Translations under genes and position numbers: made by a program
Part shown: in pieces, positions 35,639 to 44,577 of the stretch
How the letters are laid out: the number at the start of each line of letters is the position of its first letter
How positions within the stretch are numbered: the stretch's first letter is position 1
DNA from: Pigmentiphaga aceris
Lineage (GTDB): Bacteria > Pseudomonadota > Gammaproteobacteria > Burkholderiales > Burkholderiaceae_B
DNA: 64,000 bases
Assembly (NCBI RefSeq): GCF_008119665.1
Contig: NZ_CP043046.1
Coordinates: 434,001 to 498,000, forward strand
Reading direction: 5' to 3'
The notes under the pieces: generated by a model
What the model saw: the letters and a program-made list of their open reading frames with translations, nothing else
What the model was told of the DNA's origin: nothing
Database searches by the model: none

Positions 35639-36841
35639 ATGCGTGCCAGCGTAGTGGACTACCGAGATGCGGCGCGTGCTTACTTGCCGCGCTTTGCCTG
35701 GGGCTACCTGGAAGGGGGCGCGGAAGACTGGCGCAGCATGCAGCGCAACCGCGACGCGTATGCGGCGCTGAGCTTCCTGCCACGCGTATTGATCGACGTA
35801 AGCGCGGTCGACACCGTCGTCAACGTGGCCGGGTCATCCCTGGCATTCCCCGCCATCGTCGGTCCCACCGGCCTGAACGGCCTGTACCGCCACCGCGCCG
35901 AAGAAACCCTGGCCCGCGCCGCCACTGCCGCCGGCTTGCCCTTCGTGTTGTCCACCGCGTCCAATTCCCTGATGGAAGACGTGCGCAACGCCGCGCCCAC
36001 TGGCGACCTGTGGCTGCAACTCTACGTGCAGCAAGACCGCCGCATCGCCGAAAGCATGATGGCGCGTGCGCAAGCCTGCGGCATGCACACCTTGCTGCTG
36101 ACCGTGGACACCCCCGTCACCGGCAAACGCGACCACTACGCCCGCACCGGTTTCACCCTGCCGTTGAAGTGGACGCCCCGCCTGCTGTGGGACGTGATTT
36201 CGCACCCGCGCTGGCTGATGGCCGTGGGCCGCCACGGTGTGCCGCAGTTGGCCAACCTGGCGCGCAGCGCAGGCGTATCTGAAAACATCGAAGCCCAGGC
36301 CGCCGCCATGAGCCGGCAAATGGACACCCGCCTGGCCTGGAGCGACTTGGCCTGGGTACGCAAGCACTGGAAGGGGCGCGTGCTGGTCAAAGGCGTGCAG
36401 CGCGTCGCCGATGCTGAACTGGCCAAACAGCACGGTGCCGATGGCGTGGTCCTATCCAATCACGGCGGAAGGCAATTGGACGGTGCACTCAGCCCGTTGG
36501 AAATCCTGGCGCAAACCGTTGATTCCGTCGGGCACAAACACTTCGACGTCATCATCGACGGGGGCGTGCGCCGGGGCAGCGACATCGCCAAGGCCGTGTC
36601 GCTGGGCGCATCCGCCGTACTGCTGGGCCGTGCGCCCCTGTACGGCCTGGCGGCCGACGGTGAATCCGGGCCGGCCGACGTGCTGACGATTCTGCGTGCA
36701 GAATTCGACACCTGCCTGCGCCTGCTGGGATGCCCGCGTGCAGCAGAACTCGATGCGAGTTATCTTGCACCGCTGACAGGTGCCGGGCCGTTTTGTGGGC
36801 CGTTTGGCAGTGCATCCACACCGCCATCCACTGCGCTGTAA
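35639..36841 (+). CDS. FMN-dependent alpha-hydroxyacid dehydrogenase (LldD/mandelate dehydrogenase-like)
   Basis: 400-residue TIM-barrel flavoenzyme for L-2-hydroxyacids. The catalytic histidine and substrate-binding arginine lie in VLSNHGGRQLDGA, FMN phosphate binding in IDGGVRRGSDIAKA and LGRAPLYGLA, and the N-terminal catalytic tyrosine region in FAWGYLEGGAED. It complements the D-specific enzyme upstream: together they could oxidise both stereoisomers of one acid. The final 30 residues are low-complexity. Confidence 0.9.
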   Translation: MRASVVDYRDAARAYLPRFAWGYLEGGAEDWRSMQRNRDAYAALSFLPRVLIDVSAVDTVVNVAGSSLAFPAIVGPTGLNGLYRHRAEETLARAATAAGLPFVLSTASNSLMEDVRNAAPTGDLWLQLYVQQDRRIAESMMARAQACGMHTLLLTVDTPVTGKRDHYARTGFTLPLKWTPRLLWDVISHPRWLMAVGRHGVPQLANLARSAGVSENIEAQAAAMSRQMDTRLAWSDLAWVRKHWKGRVLVKGVQRVADAELAKQHGADGVVLSNHGGRQLDGALSPLEILAQTVDSVGHKHFDVIIDGGVRRGSDIAKAVSLGASAVLLGRAPLYGLAADGESGPADVLTILRAEFDTCLRLLGCPRAAELDASYLAPLTGAGPFCGPFGSASTPPSTAL

Positions 36842-36868
36842 CCCAATTCATCAAGGAAGACGACGTCC

Positions 36869-37675
36869 ATGTCCGACCCGAAATTCGTATTCAAGCAAGG
36901 CAAGTCGCCGCTGCTGATCTCCATCCCCCACCTCGGCCGCATCATCCCGCCGCAGTACGCCGCGCGCATGACCGACGTGGCAAGCCAGATCGCCGACACC
37001 GACTGGCACCTGGAACAGGTCTACGCCTTCGCCGACGAACTGGGCGCATCCGTGCTGGCCGCCACCCACTCGCGCTACGTCATCGACCTGAACCGCCCGC
37101 CGAACAACGAAAGCCTGTATCCCGGCCAAACCACCACCGGCCTGTGCCCCACGGAAACCTTCCGCGGTGAACCGCTGTACCTGGAAGGCCAGGCACCCAC
37201 CGACGCCGACATCCAGGAACGCCTGGCCGGCTACTGGAAGCCGTACCACGACAAACTGGAAGAAGAAATCCAGCGCATCAAAGCCGCGCACGGCGGCGCA
37301 CTGCTTTGGGAAGCGCACTCCATTGCCAGCGTGCTGCCCCGCCTGTTCGACGGCAAACTGCCCGACCTGAACATCGGCACCGGCGCAGGCTCCGCATGCA
37401 GCGAAGACATCGTGCAGGCAATCACTTCTTCTTTGGACGACGTTAGCGATTTCACGTGGGTCGTGAACGGTCGATTCAAGGGCGGTCACATCACCCGCCA
37501 CTACGGCCGCCCGGCCCAGAACATCCACGCCGTGCAGCTGGAAATGTGCCAATCCACGTACATGAACGAGACCGCACCCTTCGACTACCGGCCCGACCTG
37601 TCGGCGCAAATCTCCCCCGTCGTCCGCAAGATGGTCACCGCCGCCGTCGAGAAACTCCAAGCCTCTCTCGTCTAA
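36869..37675 (+). CDS. hutG: N-formylglutamate amidohydrolase family protein
   Basis: 268 residues. Conserved blocks LLISIPHLGRIIPP, DTDWHLEQVY, RYVIDLNRPPNNESLYP and LWEAHSIASVLPRLFDG match the N-formylglutamate deformylase/HutG family, a zinc-dependent enzyme yielding formate and glutamate. No histidine-degradation genes occur around it, so either it serves another N-formyl or N-acyl compound or the rest of hut lies elsewhere. AAGGAAG precedes the ATG. It follows the hydroxyacid oxidase by 27 bases. Confidence 0.85.
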   Translation: MSDPKFVFKQGKSPLLISIPHLGRIIPPQYAARMTDVASQIADTDWHLEQVYAFADELGASVLAATHSRYVIDLNRPPNNESLYPGQTTTGLCPTETFRGEPLYLEGQAPTDADIQERLAGYWKPYHDKLEEEIQRIKAAHGGALLWEAHSIASVLPRLFDGKLPDLNIGTGAGSACSEDIVQAITSSLDDVSDFTWVVNGRFKGGHITRHYGRPAQNIHAVQLEMCQSTYMNETAPFDYRPDLSAQISPVVRKMVTAAVEKLQASLV

Positions 37676-37703
37676 GTCGATTACTCTCAAGGGCAACAAC
37701 GCA

Positions 37704-38735
37704 ATGCTGGTGCCCTGCATGCCCAAAGCAAGTCCCACGACCCTGGCCGCCCGGGAGAGCTATCCCGACTGGAGCCTGCTCACCACCTGGGTGGCCGTGG
37801 TCGATTCCAAGTCCGTCTCCGCTGCCGCCACGCTGCTGGGTATCTCCCAAGCAGCCGTGTCGCAGCGCATCAAGCTGCTTGAAGCCTCGCTGGAAACCAG
37901 CCTTCTAGATCGCAGCACCCGCCCCGCCAAACCCACGACCGCCGGAGAACGGCTGTTCGAACACGCCACGCAGTTGTTGCAGCGGGCGGATGAGATGGTT
38001 GAAGGGGTGCGGAATTTGAGCCGTGCAAAGCGGCATATTGTTCGGTTCGGGTGCGTGGATTCGTTTGCGGCGACGATTGGGCCGACGTTGATTCGTGGGT
38101 TGTCAGGGGCTTCGCGGCAGATTCGGTTGTGGTCGGGGCTGACGCCAGTGCTGGACTCGCTGCTTGAGAATCGGCAGTTGGATATTGCGGTGACGACTAG
38201 TTCGGTTAGTAGTCGGCCTGGGATTAAGCGGCAGACTATCTTTACTGAACCCTACCTGTTGGTGCTGCCCAAGGATTTCGACCTGTCGGGCTGCCGCAGC
38301 TTTGGGGACATTGCTCGGCGGTTGCAGTTCATTCGCTATAGCTCGCGCTCTGTCATCGGTCAGGATGTAGACCGGTATCTGGAGGGATTGGGGGAGTTCT
38401 TCGAGCGCAGTTATGAGTTCGATGCGACCGATCCGTTGCTGAGTCTGGTGTCTGAAGGGCTTGGCTTTGCACTGACTACGCCGCTGTGCATCTGGCAGTC
38501 GCGGCATCTGATTCCCACGTTGCAGGTGTTGCCCGTGTCACGACTACGTGCTGCGGGCGACCCGTATCCGGTCCTGACGCGCACTTTCTATATGGCCTAC
38601 CGCGAGAATGAAATGGGGAAGTTGCCTGGAGAGGCACGAGATGTAATGTTGATGGCGTGGGAAAAAATGGTGGCGCGGCAAATGGGGCCTGCGATGGGAC
38701 TAGCTTCCAGTGATATGTGGGTAGAACTAAGTTGA
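37704..38735 (+). CDS. LysR-family transcriptional regulator
   Basis: 343 residues. The N-terminal winged helix-turn-helix is LLTTWVAVVDSKSVSAAATLLGISQAAVSQRIKLLE, followed by a PBP2-type effector domain. It lies 28 bases after the amidohydrolase gene, same strand, so it may regulate the importer/oxidase locus. The ATG at 37704 has AAGGG 10 bases upstream. Base and codon use changes inside the gene: roughly the first 290 bases are GC-rich like the neighbours, and the remainder uses many TTG, CGG and GAT codons and is visibly less GC-rich. Confidence 0.88.
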   Translation: MLVPCMPKASPTTLAARESYPDWSLLTTWVAVVDSKSVSAAATLLGISQAAVSQRIKLLEASLETSLLDRSTRPAKPTTAGERLFEHATQLLQRADEMVEGVRNLSRAKRHIVRFGCVDSFAATIGPTLIRGLSGASRQIRLWSGLTPVLDSLLENRQLDIAVTTSSVSSRPGIKRQTIFTEPYLLVLPKDFDLSGCRSFGDIARRLQFIRYSSRSVIGQDVDRYLEGLGEFFERSYEFDATDPLLSLVSEGLGFALTTPLCIWQSRHLIPTLQVLPVSRLRAAGDPYPVLTRTFYMAYRENEMGKLPGEARDVMLMAWEKMVARQMGPAMGLASSDMWVELS

Positions 38736-38897
38736 GTTGACAACCTTCGCGTACGGTGGCTCGATAAGTCAGGTTATTGCGCTCGCATAGTGTCCGAGAT
38801 ACGCCGAATTTAAATTATTGCAGGGACTTGCGTATTGCTTTGAAAGATTTTCGATGGGGTGGAAGATGAATCTGTTTCGTTTGATTGGGCTTGCGTG

Positions 38898-39836
38898 ATG
38901 AAAATTATTGGATACCTGTCTAATCACCGAGGCCGAGACGTAGTGTTGGCAGCGCTACAGGAGTTAGCGGCGTATGAGAACTATCGGATAGAAACTGTCG
39001 GTGATTTTTCCCGGGTTGGCTCGATTGCTCAGGCAATATGGGGGCTGATCAATATATCTGATGTATTGGTGGCTTATATATCTAAAGAGTCTCCGTACTT
39101 GTATTATGAGATTGGGCTTGCGCATGGGTCCGGAAAGCCTGTAGTAATTTTGGCCGAAAAGTCAGTGGCTCCTCCTGTGGAAGTGCTTGGGCAACGAGTA
39201 TTTACGATTGATCCTCTGGTTGAGTCTGTTGAAAACATCGCTTTTCGAGTTCAAGATGCTATTGAAGAGGCTGTCCGAAAGAAGAATCTGTTCATTGGGT
39301 ATCGCAATCCACGAGATTCTGACTATCTGCCGTCACCCCAAGGTTATCTATCTCCGATAGGTGACTTTCGCGCACTTTTTTCTTATGAAGGTGCTGCCCG
39401 AGGGCACCGTTTTGAACGGTGGTTTGTGGAAGCGGCGAAGAGTGTGCCTGGTTGGGAGGTAATCGAATCTGAGCGAAATCATAGACGTGATGACGGTTTT
39501 GATTGCGTGATCTGGAACTCGAGGGAGGATTACGAACTTACTGTTCTTGGAAATCCGATTGCGATCGAACTAAAGTCAATTCGGGGGATGACTGCTGATG
39601 TCCTTTCAAAGTTTCTTCATCGGGCGAGAATTAGCGGTCTCAAAGCAGTTGTGCTCGCTACAACGGGTAAAAATGACGCTCGTACACTAAAGCTTCTTTC
39701 GCGCCTAAGAAAGGAGGAAGGTATTAATGCTATTGCTCTGGATAGAGATGATCTAATTCATGTCTCTGATTCAGAGGGTATGGTTAATTTATTTAAACAT
39801 AAAATCCGCGAATTGCTTTACGGAGGGGAGTACTGA
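38898..39836 (+). CDS. Nucleoside-deoxyribosyltransferase/TIR-like domain fused to a PD-(D/E)XK nuclease-like domain
   Basis: 312 residues from ATG 38898 (a GTG at 38859 would add 13). Residues 1-120 resemble the nucleoside 2-deoxyribosyltransferase/TIR-like fold: MKIIGYLSNHRGRD, then ISDVLVAYISKESPYLYYEIGLAHGSGKPVVIL, in which Glu71 of YYEIG is at the catalytic-glutamate position. Residues 165-312 look like a PD-(D/E)XK nuclease: GHRFERWF helix (Glu173), DDGFDCVIWN (Asp199, Asp202) and IAIELKS (Glu224, Lys226). The gene is AT-richer than its surroundings. A small in-frame leader (MGWKMNLFRLIGLA, 38854-38898) ends on its start codon. It overlaps the next gene by one base (TGATG). I infer a sensor-effector defence protein; the function is not established. 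Confidence 0.72.
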   Translation: MKIIGYLSNHRGRDVVLAALQELAAYENYRIETVGDFSRVGSIAQAIWGLINISDVLVAYISKESPYLYYEIGLAHGSGKPVVILAEKSVAPPVEVLGQRVFTIDPLVESVENIAFRVQDAIEEAVRKKNLFIGYRNPRDSDYLPSPQGYLSPIGDFRALFSYEGAARGHRFERWFVEAAKSVPGWEVIESERNHRRDDGFDCVIWNSREDYELTVLGNPIAIELKSIRGMTADVLSKFLHRARISGLKAVVLATTGKNDARTLKLLSRLRKEEGINAIALDRDDLIHVSDSEGMVNLFKHKIRELLYGGEY

Positions 39837-40366
39837 TGTTCGACCCCGCTCGTTTGGCAGTTTTAATTGCGGATGTCGATTCTGCTGTTTCTAATAATGA
39901 AAAGGGTGCGCGATTTGAGAATCTTGCTATCTATTTGTTTGAACATTTAGATGGTGTTGAGGTCGCTGAGCACGATATTATGATGGCATCTGAAGAAATT
40001 GATATAGTACTTTGGAATGCCCAGCGAGAAGAGGTGCTTCGTCCATGGGAGGCGGTAATTCTTGTCGAGTGCAAGAACTGGAGTGCTCATGTTGATGCGA
40101 AGGCTTTGGATAACTTTATTGCGAAGCTCAGGCGCCGCAGCTTAAAAACAGGAATATTTGTGGCGGCTAATGGGGTTACTGGCGGATTTATAAATGGGAA
40201 TGGAAATGAGCCGGGGGCTGTGGGTGTAATTCGGAGCGCGCTACAGGAAGGTATTCGCGTGATTGTCATAACTTTAGATAACATTAGGCTGATGACGTCG
40301 CTTGATGATATTCGGCGGCTGATTAAGACTCGCTATTGCGGATTGTATGTGCATAAGGTTTTATAG
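39836..40366 (+). CDS. PD-(D/E)XK nuclease-like protein (Mrr/restriction-like)
   Basis: 176 residues. Motifs in order are GARFENLAIYLFEHLDG (Glu28), EEIDIVLWNAQREE (Asp56) and VILVECKNW (Glu78-x-Lys80), the spacing expected for a PD-(D/E)XK active site, plus FVAANGVTGGF, which is common in predicted restriction-type nucleases. IDIVLWN closely parallels FDCVIWN of the preceding protein, so both may share a nuclease fold or act together. The ribosome site CGGAGGGGAG is strong, and the start overlaps the preceding stop. There is no DNA methylase nearby. Confidence 0.72.
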   Translation: MFDPARLAVLIADVDSAVSNNEKGARFENLAIYLFEHLDGVEVAEHDIMMASEEIDIVLWNAQREEVLRPWEAVILVECKNWSAHVDAKALDNFIAKLRRRSLKTGIFVAANGVTGGFINGNGNEPGAVGVIRSALQEGIRVIVITLDNIRLMTSLDDIRRLIKTRYCGLYVHKVL

Positions 40367-40528
40367 GTTTGCTGAGTTGATCTGGTAAGAGGGCTGGCGG
40401 CGATAAGCTGTCAGAAGCCGGGTGTTAGGTATTTGAAATTAGTCTTGTTCTGGGTGGCGTGTAATTTTCCTCAATTTTAGAGGTGTTGCTGCGTCTAAAA
40501 ATTTGATTGGGGTTTTCGTTTTCGAAAG

Positions 40529-40561
40529 CTCCCTGCTACGTAGCAGGGAGGTCTCGTTTTT
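40529..40561 (+). terminator. Terminator of the two-gene insert
   Basis: Perfect palindrome made of CTCCCTGCTAC and GTAGCAGGGAG followed by a TTTTT run at 40557-40561. It can serve the convergent P5C-dehydrogenase operon from the other side. The preceding 160 bp hold no gene. Confidence 0.8.
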
Positions 40562-40600
40562 AACGATAGAGGAATTGTTGCGGTAAAGAGCGGTTGTTAA

Positions 40601-42199
40601 TTAGAACCCCCGCGCCGGCGCGTAAGTCTCCTTAACCACTCTCGCCGACGTCCAACGCAGCAGATTCATATACGAACCAGCCTTGTCGTTCGTGCCGCTG
40701 GCGCGGCCGCCGCCAAACGGATGCTGGCCGACGACTGCGCCGGTGGGCTTGTCGTTGATGTACAGATTGCCCACGGCATTGATCAGCACACGTTGTGCTT
40801 CCAGCAGCGCCGCGCGATCGGTCGAGAAGATCGAGCCGGTCAGTGCATACGCGGTGGTCGAGTCGATCAGCGGCAGCGTTTCGCTCCACTTGGCGTCTTC
40901 GTACACGTACACCGCCAGGATCGGTCCGAACAGCTCGTCACGCATCAGCGCGTGCAGCGGGTCCGACACTTCGATCACGGTCGGCTCGATGAAGAAGCCC
41001 GGCTCGTCCCAATACTTGCCGCCGGCGACGATCTTCACGCCGCTGTCGTTCTTGGCTTCGTCGATGCGGGCCGACAGGCGGGTCCACGAGGCGCGGTCGA
41101 TCACGGCGCCGAGGTAGGTGTCGCGCTCTGCGACGTCACCGACCTTCAGCGAGCCGAGGATGCTTTGCATGCGTTCGCGCACGGCCGGCCACAGGCTCTT
41201 GGGGATATACGTACGCGAGGCGGCGCTGCACTTCTGGCCGCCGTAGCCGAAGGCGCCGCGCACCAGCGCGACTGCCACTTCGTCGGCGTTGGCCGAGGGG
41301 TGGGCGAGCACGAAGTCCTTGCCGCCGGTTTCACCAACCAGGCGCGGGAAGGTGCGGTAGTTCTCGATGCCGCCAGCGGCGCGGGCCCACATCGAACGGA
41401 AGACCGACGAGGAACCGGTGAAGTGCAGGCCGGCGAAGTCGCGCGAGGAGAACACGGCGTCGGTGGTTGCGACGGCTTCACCCGGCACGAAGTTGATGAC
41501 GCCCGGGGGCAGGCCGGCTTCCAGCAGGGCTTCGTAGAAGATCCAGTTGGACAGGGCCGACTTGTCGGAGGGCTTCCACAGCACCACGTTGCCCATGATG
41601 GCGGGCGTGCACGAGATGCCGGTGCCGATGGCGGTGAAGTTGAACGGCGACACGCCGTAGATGAAGCCTTCCAGCGGGCGCCAGTCGGCGCGGTTCTGCG
41701 CGTGGCGGGTCGAGGGCGGCTGGTCGTTGTAGATGCGCTGGGCGTTGGTGGTGTTGAAGCGCAGGAAGTCGATCAGTTCGCAGGCGCTGTCGGGTTCGGC
41801 TTCTTCGATGGTCTTGCTCTGGCCGAGCATGGTCGCGGCGTTGATGCGATGGCGATCGCGGTCGGCAATGATTGCGGCGGCGCGGTGCATGATCGCGGCG
41901 CGGTCGGCGAAGGGCAGCTCGGCCCAGTCGCGCGCGGCGGCGAGGTTGCCGGCGATGGATTCCTTGATCTGCTCGACCGAGGGGCGGTGCACGCGGGCCA
42001 GCAGGCGCGACTGGTCGTGCGGCGCACGGATCTCGAAGGTGTCGTTCGAGAAGATTTTCTTGCCGTTGATGAAGGCGGGGACTTCGACGACCTCAGTCGA
42101 CTTCAAGAACGGCTGCAGCGCAGCCCATTCGGCCGAACCGGCTTCGTAGCGCAGTTCGACTTCGTTATCGGGGCGCGAGAAATTCGGCGTTGCGTTCAT
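40601..42199 (-). CDS. pruA: L-glutamate gamma-semialdehyde (P5C) dehydrogenase
   Basis: 532-residue NAD-dependent aldehyde dehydrogenase, stand-alone P5CDH type (not the large PutA). The catalytic cysteine is in GYGGQKCSAASRTYIP and the general-base glutamate in RLVGETGGKDF; TGSSSVFRSM and GVSPFNFTAIG bind cofactor. It oxidises glutamate semialdehyde to glutamate. The ATG at 42199 is preceded by AAGGAAC; 11 extra codons upstream are not needed. It is the last gene of a leftward operon with etfA, etfB, hutD and a DadA-like oxidase. Confidence 0.93.
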   Translation of the reverse strand: MNATPNFSRPDNEVELRYEAGSAEWAALQPFLKSTEVVEVPAFINGKKIFSNDTFEIRAPHDQSRLLARVHRPSVEQIKESIAGNLAAARDWAELPFADRAAIMHRAAAIIADRDRHRINAATMLGQSKTIEEAEPDSACELIDFLRFNTTNAQRIYNDQPPSTRHAQNRADWRPLEGFIYGVSPFNFTAIGTGISCTPAIMGNVVLWKPSDKSALSNWIFYEALLEAGLPPGVINFVPGEAVATTDAVFSSRDFAGLHFTGSSSVFRSMWARAAGGIENYRTFPRLVGETGGKDFVLAHPSANADEVAVALVRGAFGYGGQKCSAASRTYIPKSLWPAVRERMQSILGSLKVGDVAERDTYLGAVIDRASWTRLSARIDEAKNDSGVKIVAGGKYWDEPGFFIEPTVIEVSDPLHALMRDELFGPILAVYVYEDAKWSETLPLIDSTTAYALTGSIFSTDRAALLEAQRVLINAVGNLYINDKPTGAVVGQHPFGGGRASGTNDKAGSYMNLLRWTSARVVKETYAPARGF

Positions 42200-42263
42200 G
42201 CGATGTTCCTTCTGAAATGCACACTGCCGCACAAGGCGGCAGCGGGGGAGGGAGGCTTTCTGA

Positions 42264-43193
42264 TTACAGGGCGGCGGTCAACTGCGGTACGGCCTGGAAC
42301 AGGTCGTCCGTCAGGCCGTAGTCGGCCAGACCGAAGATGGGGGCTTCGCCGTCTTTGTTGATGGCGACGATGACTTTGGCGTCTTTCATGCCGGCCAAGT
42401 GCTGGATGGCGCCGGAGATGCCGACCGCCACGTACAGCTGCGGGGCGACGATCTTGCCGGTCTGGCCGACTTGCCAGTCGTTGGGGGCGTAACCCGCATC
42501 CACGGCGGCGCGCGAGGCGCCCAGTGCCGCGCCCAGCTTTTCGGCCAGCGGGTCGAGGATCTTGAAGTTCTCGGCGCTGCCCAGGCCGCGGCCGCCAGAC
42601 ACCACGCTGCGGGCGCTGGTCAGTTCGGGGCGTTCGTTCTTGGCGACTTCGCGGGACACGAAGGACACCTTGTCGGAAGCTGCGGCGGCGGCTACGGATT
42701 CAACTGCAGCAGTACCACCCACCGAAGCAACCGCCTCGAAAGCGGTGGTACGCACGGTGATGACCTTCACCGCATCAGCGGACTTCACGGTTGCAACCGC
42801 GTTGCCGGCGTAGATCGGGCGGCTGAAAGTATCCGGCGATTCCACCGAGATGATCTCGGAGATCTGCGCCACATCCAGCTTGGCGGCCACGCGCGGGGCC
42901 ACGTTCTTGCCGCTGGCGGTGGCGGCGAACAGCAGGTGGCTGTAGCCGGCGGCCACGGCCAGCACCTGCGCCGACACGTTCTCGGCCAGGAAGTCGCCCA
43001 AATGCGCGGCATCAGCCAGCAGCACTTTTTCCACACCTTCAACCGCAGCCGCTGCATCGGCAGCACCGCGTGCGCCGGAACCGGCCACCAGCACATGCAC
43101 CGGCGCACCCAGCAAGCGGGCAGCGGCCACGGTATTCAAAGTCGCGCTTTTGATCGAACCGTTGTTGTGTTCGGCAATTACCAGGGTCGTCAT
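42264..43193 (-). CDS. etfA: Electron transfer flavoprotein alpha subunit
   Basis: 309 residues. The C-terminal FAD-binding domain is clear: [32 protein letters not shown] and [19 protein letters not shown]. With EtfB it accepts electrons from flavin dehydrogenases and passes them to ETF-quinone oxidoreductase. It starts two bases after etfB ends. Confidence 0.96.
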   Translation of the reverse strand: MTTLVIAEHNNGSIKSATLNTVAAARLLGAPVHVLVAGSGARGAADAAAAVEGVEKVLLADAAHLGDFLAENVSAQVLAVAAGYSHLLFAATASGKNVAPRVAAKLDVAQISEIISVESPDTFSRPIYAGNAVATVKSADAVKVITVRTTAFEAVASVGGTAAVESVAAAAASDKVSFVSREVAKNERPELTSARSVVSGGRGLGSAENFKILDPLAEKLGAALGASRAAVDAGYAPNDWQVGQTGKIVAPQLYVAVGISGAIQHLAGMKDAKVIVAINKDGEAPIFGLADYGLTDDLFQAVPQLTAAL

Positions 43194-43195
43194 GA

Positions 43196-43945
43196 TCAGA
43201 TCACCTTCGCTTCGTTCTTCAGCTTGTCCACCAGGGTAGCCACGTCGGGCACCTTCACGCCGGCCTTGCGGGCGGCGGGTTCCACCACTTTCAGGGTCTG
43301 CAGGCGCGGGGCCGGGTCCACACCCAGCGCCTCGGGCGTCAGCGTCTCCAGCGGCTTCTTCTTTGCCTTCATGATATTGGGCAGCGTGACATAGCGCGGT
43401 TCGTTCAGGCGCAGGTCGGTGGTCACGATGGCCGGCAGGGTCAGGCGAACCACTTCTGCACCGCCGTCGACTTCACGCGTCACCGTGGCCACGCCGTCTG
43501 CGACCTCGACCTTGCTGGCAAAGGTGGCTTGCGGCCAGTCCAGCAGGGCAGCCAGCATTTGGCCGGTCTGGTTGGCGTCGTCGTCGATGGCTTGTTTGCC
43601 CAGGATGACGAGCTGCGGTTGTTCTTTGTCGACCACGGCCTTCAGCAGTTTGGCGACGGCCAGCGGTTGAAGTTCCGCGTCGGTCTGCACCAGCACGGCG
43701 CGGTCGGCACCGATGGCCAGCGCGGTGCGCAGGGTTTCCTGCGACTGCAGCACGCCGCAGCTGACGGCAACCACTTCGGTGGCCTGGCCTTTTTCGCGCA
43801 GGCGGGTGGCCTCTTCGACGGCGATTTCGTCGAAGGGGTTCATGGACATTTTCACGTTGGCGATGTCCACGCCCGATTGGTCGGACTTCACGCGGACAGA
43901 GACGTTGTAGTCGACCACGCGTTTGACGGCGGTGATGATCTTCAT
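43196..43945 (-). CDS. etfB: Electron transfer flavoprotein beta subunit
   Basis: 249 residues, typical Etf[39 protein letters not shown] and the AMP-binding [11 protein letters not shown] region, then [20 protein letters not shown]. Its start overlaps the hutD stop (ATGA). It is the partner of EtfA in the soluble electron carrier. Confidence 0.96.
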   Translation of the reverse strand: MKIITAVKRVVDYNVSVRVKSDQSGVDIANVKMSMNPFDEIAVEEATRLREKGQATEVVAVSCGVLQSQETLRTALAIGADRAVLVQTDAELQPLAVAKLLKAVVDKEQPQLVILGKQAIDDDANQTGQMLAALLDWPQATFASKVEVADGVATVTREVDGGAEVVRLTLPAIVTTDLRLNEPRYVTLPNIMKAKKKPLETLTPEALGVDPAPRLQTLKVVEPAARKAGVKVPDVATLVDKLKNEAKVI

Positions 43946-44577
43946 GAGTCGGTTTTCCTCGGTGATGCAAGGCCGGGCGCCGTGTCGGCGAGCGGCCAGA
44001 TTCGGATCAGGGCCAGCGTGCCGGCCTGTGCCGTGCCGGCTTGGGCCAGCAAAAAGGGTTCGATTGCGGTGGTGTCTACCGCGAATTCGCCGGCGTGAAG
44101 ACGCAGGCTGGTGTCGGCGGCGTCGAGCTGGCCTTCCTGGTTGAAGGCGACGATCAGGCGTACTTCAGACGCGCTTACTTGCTGCGCGCTGGTGACGGAT
44201 TCGACGACGGACTCGATGCTGGCGCCAAAGCGCGTCTCGTCCACCATCACGTTCAGTGCGCGCACCGGACCGTCGACCAGGGTGGCGTCCCAGGCGGGGG
44301 CACCGGCGTAGGCCACGGGTTGGTGGCGGCGCAGCGCCAGCTGCGTGTCGCCGTCGGCCAGGTCCACGCCTTCGCCATTCAATATCAGCGAGTGGCGTTG
44401 CTGGCCGACGAAGCTGGAATACGCGCCGTCGCGTGCGATGTCGGCCAGGCTCACGCGCCAGCCCGGTTTGCCCTGGGCGTCCGGGCCGCCCTGGGCCAGG
44501 GTGCGGGTGGTGCCGCCGCCGTTTTTCCAGGGCTCGGCGGGCAGCTCGTGCAACCAGCCAACACGCACGGCAGACAT
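43942..44577 (-). CDS. hutD: HutD family cupin-like protein
   Basis: 211 residues. The family opening is visible ([15 protein letters not shown], then [27 protein letters not shown]). HutD is found in histidine-utilisation loci of pseudomonads, where it is proposed to modulate pathway flux; the biochemical function is unproven. Here it sits between an FAD oxidase and etfB, overlapping both by four bases, so it may belong to amino-acid oxidation more generally. The start at 44577 ([16 protein letters not shown]) is set by that overlap. Confidence 0.85.
   Translation of the reverse strand: MSAVRVGWLHELPAEPWKNGGGTTRTLAQGGPDAQGKPGWRVSLADIARDGAYSSFVGQQRHSLILNGEGVDLADGDTQLALRRHQPVAYAGAPAWDATLVDGPVRALNVMVDETRFGASIESVVESVTSAQQVSASEVRLIVAFNQEGQLDAADTSLRLHAGEFAVDTTAIEPFLLAQAGTAQAGTLALIRIWPLADTAPGLASPRKTDS

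Noticed and set aside
40367..40528. Possible gene or attachment site right of the two-gene insert
   Set aside because: No open frame, integrase or direct repeat flanking the insert could be found by eye.
40721..42361. 546-codon open frame on the plus strand
   Set aside because: Antisense to P5C dehydrogenase; no family resemblance.
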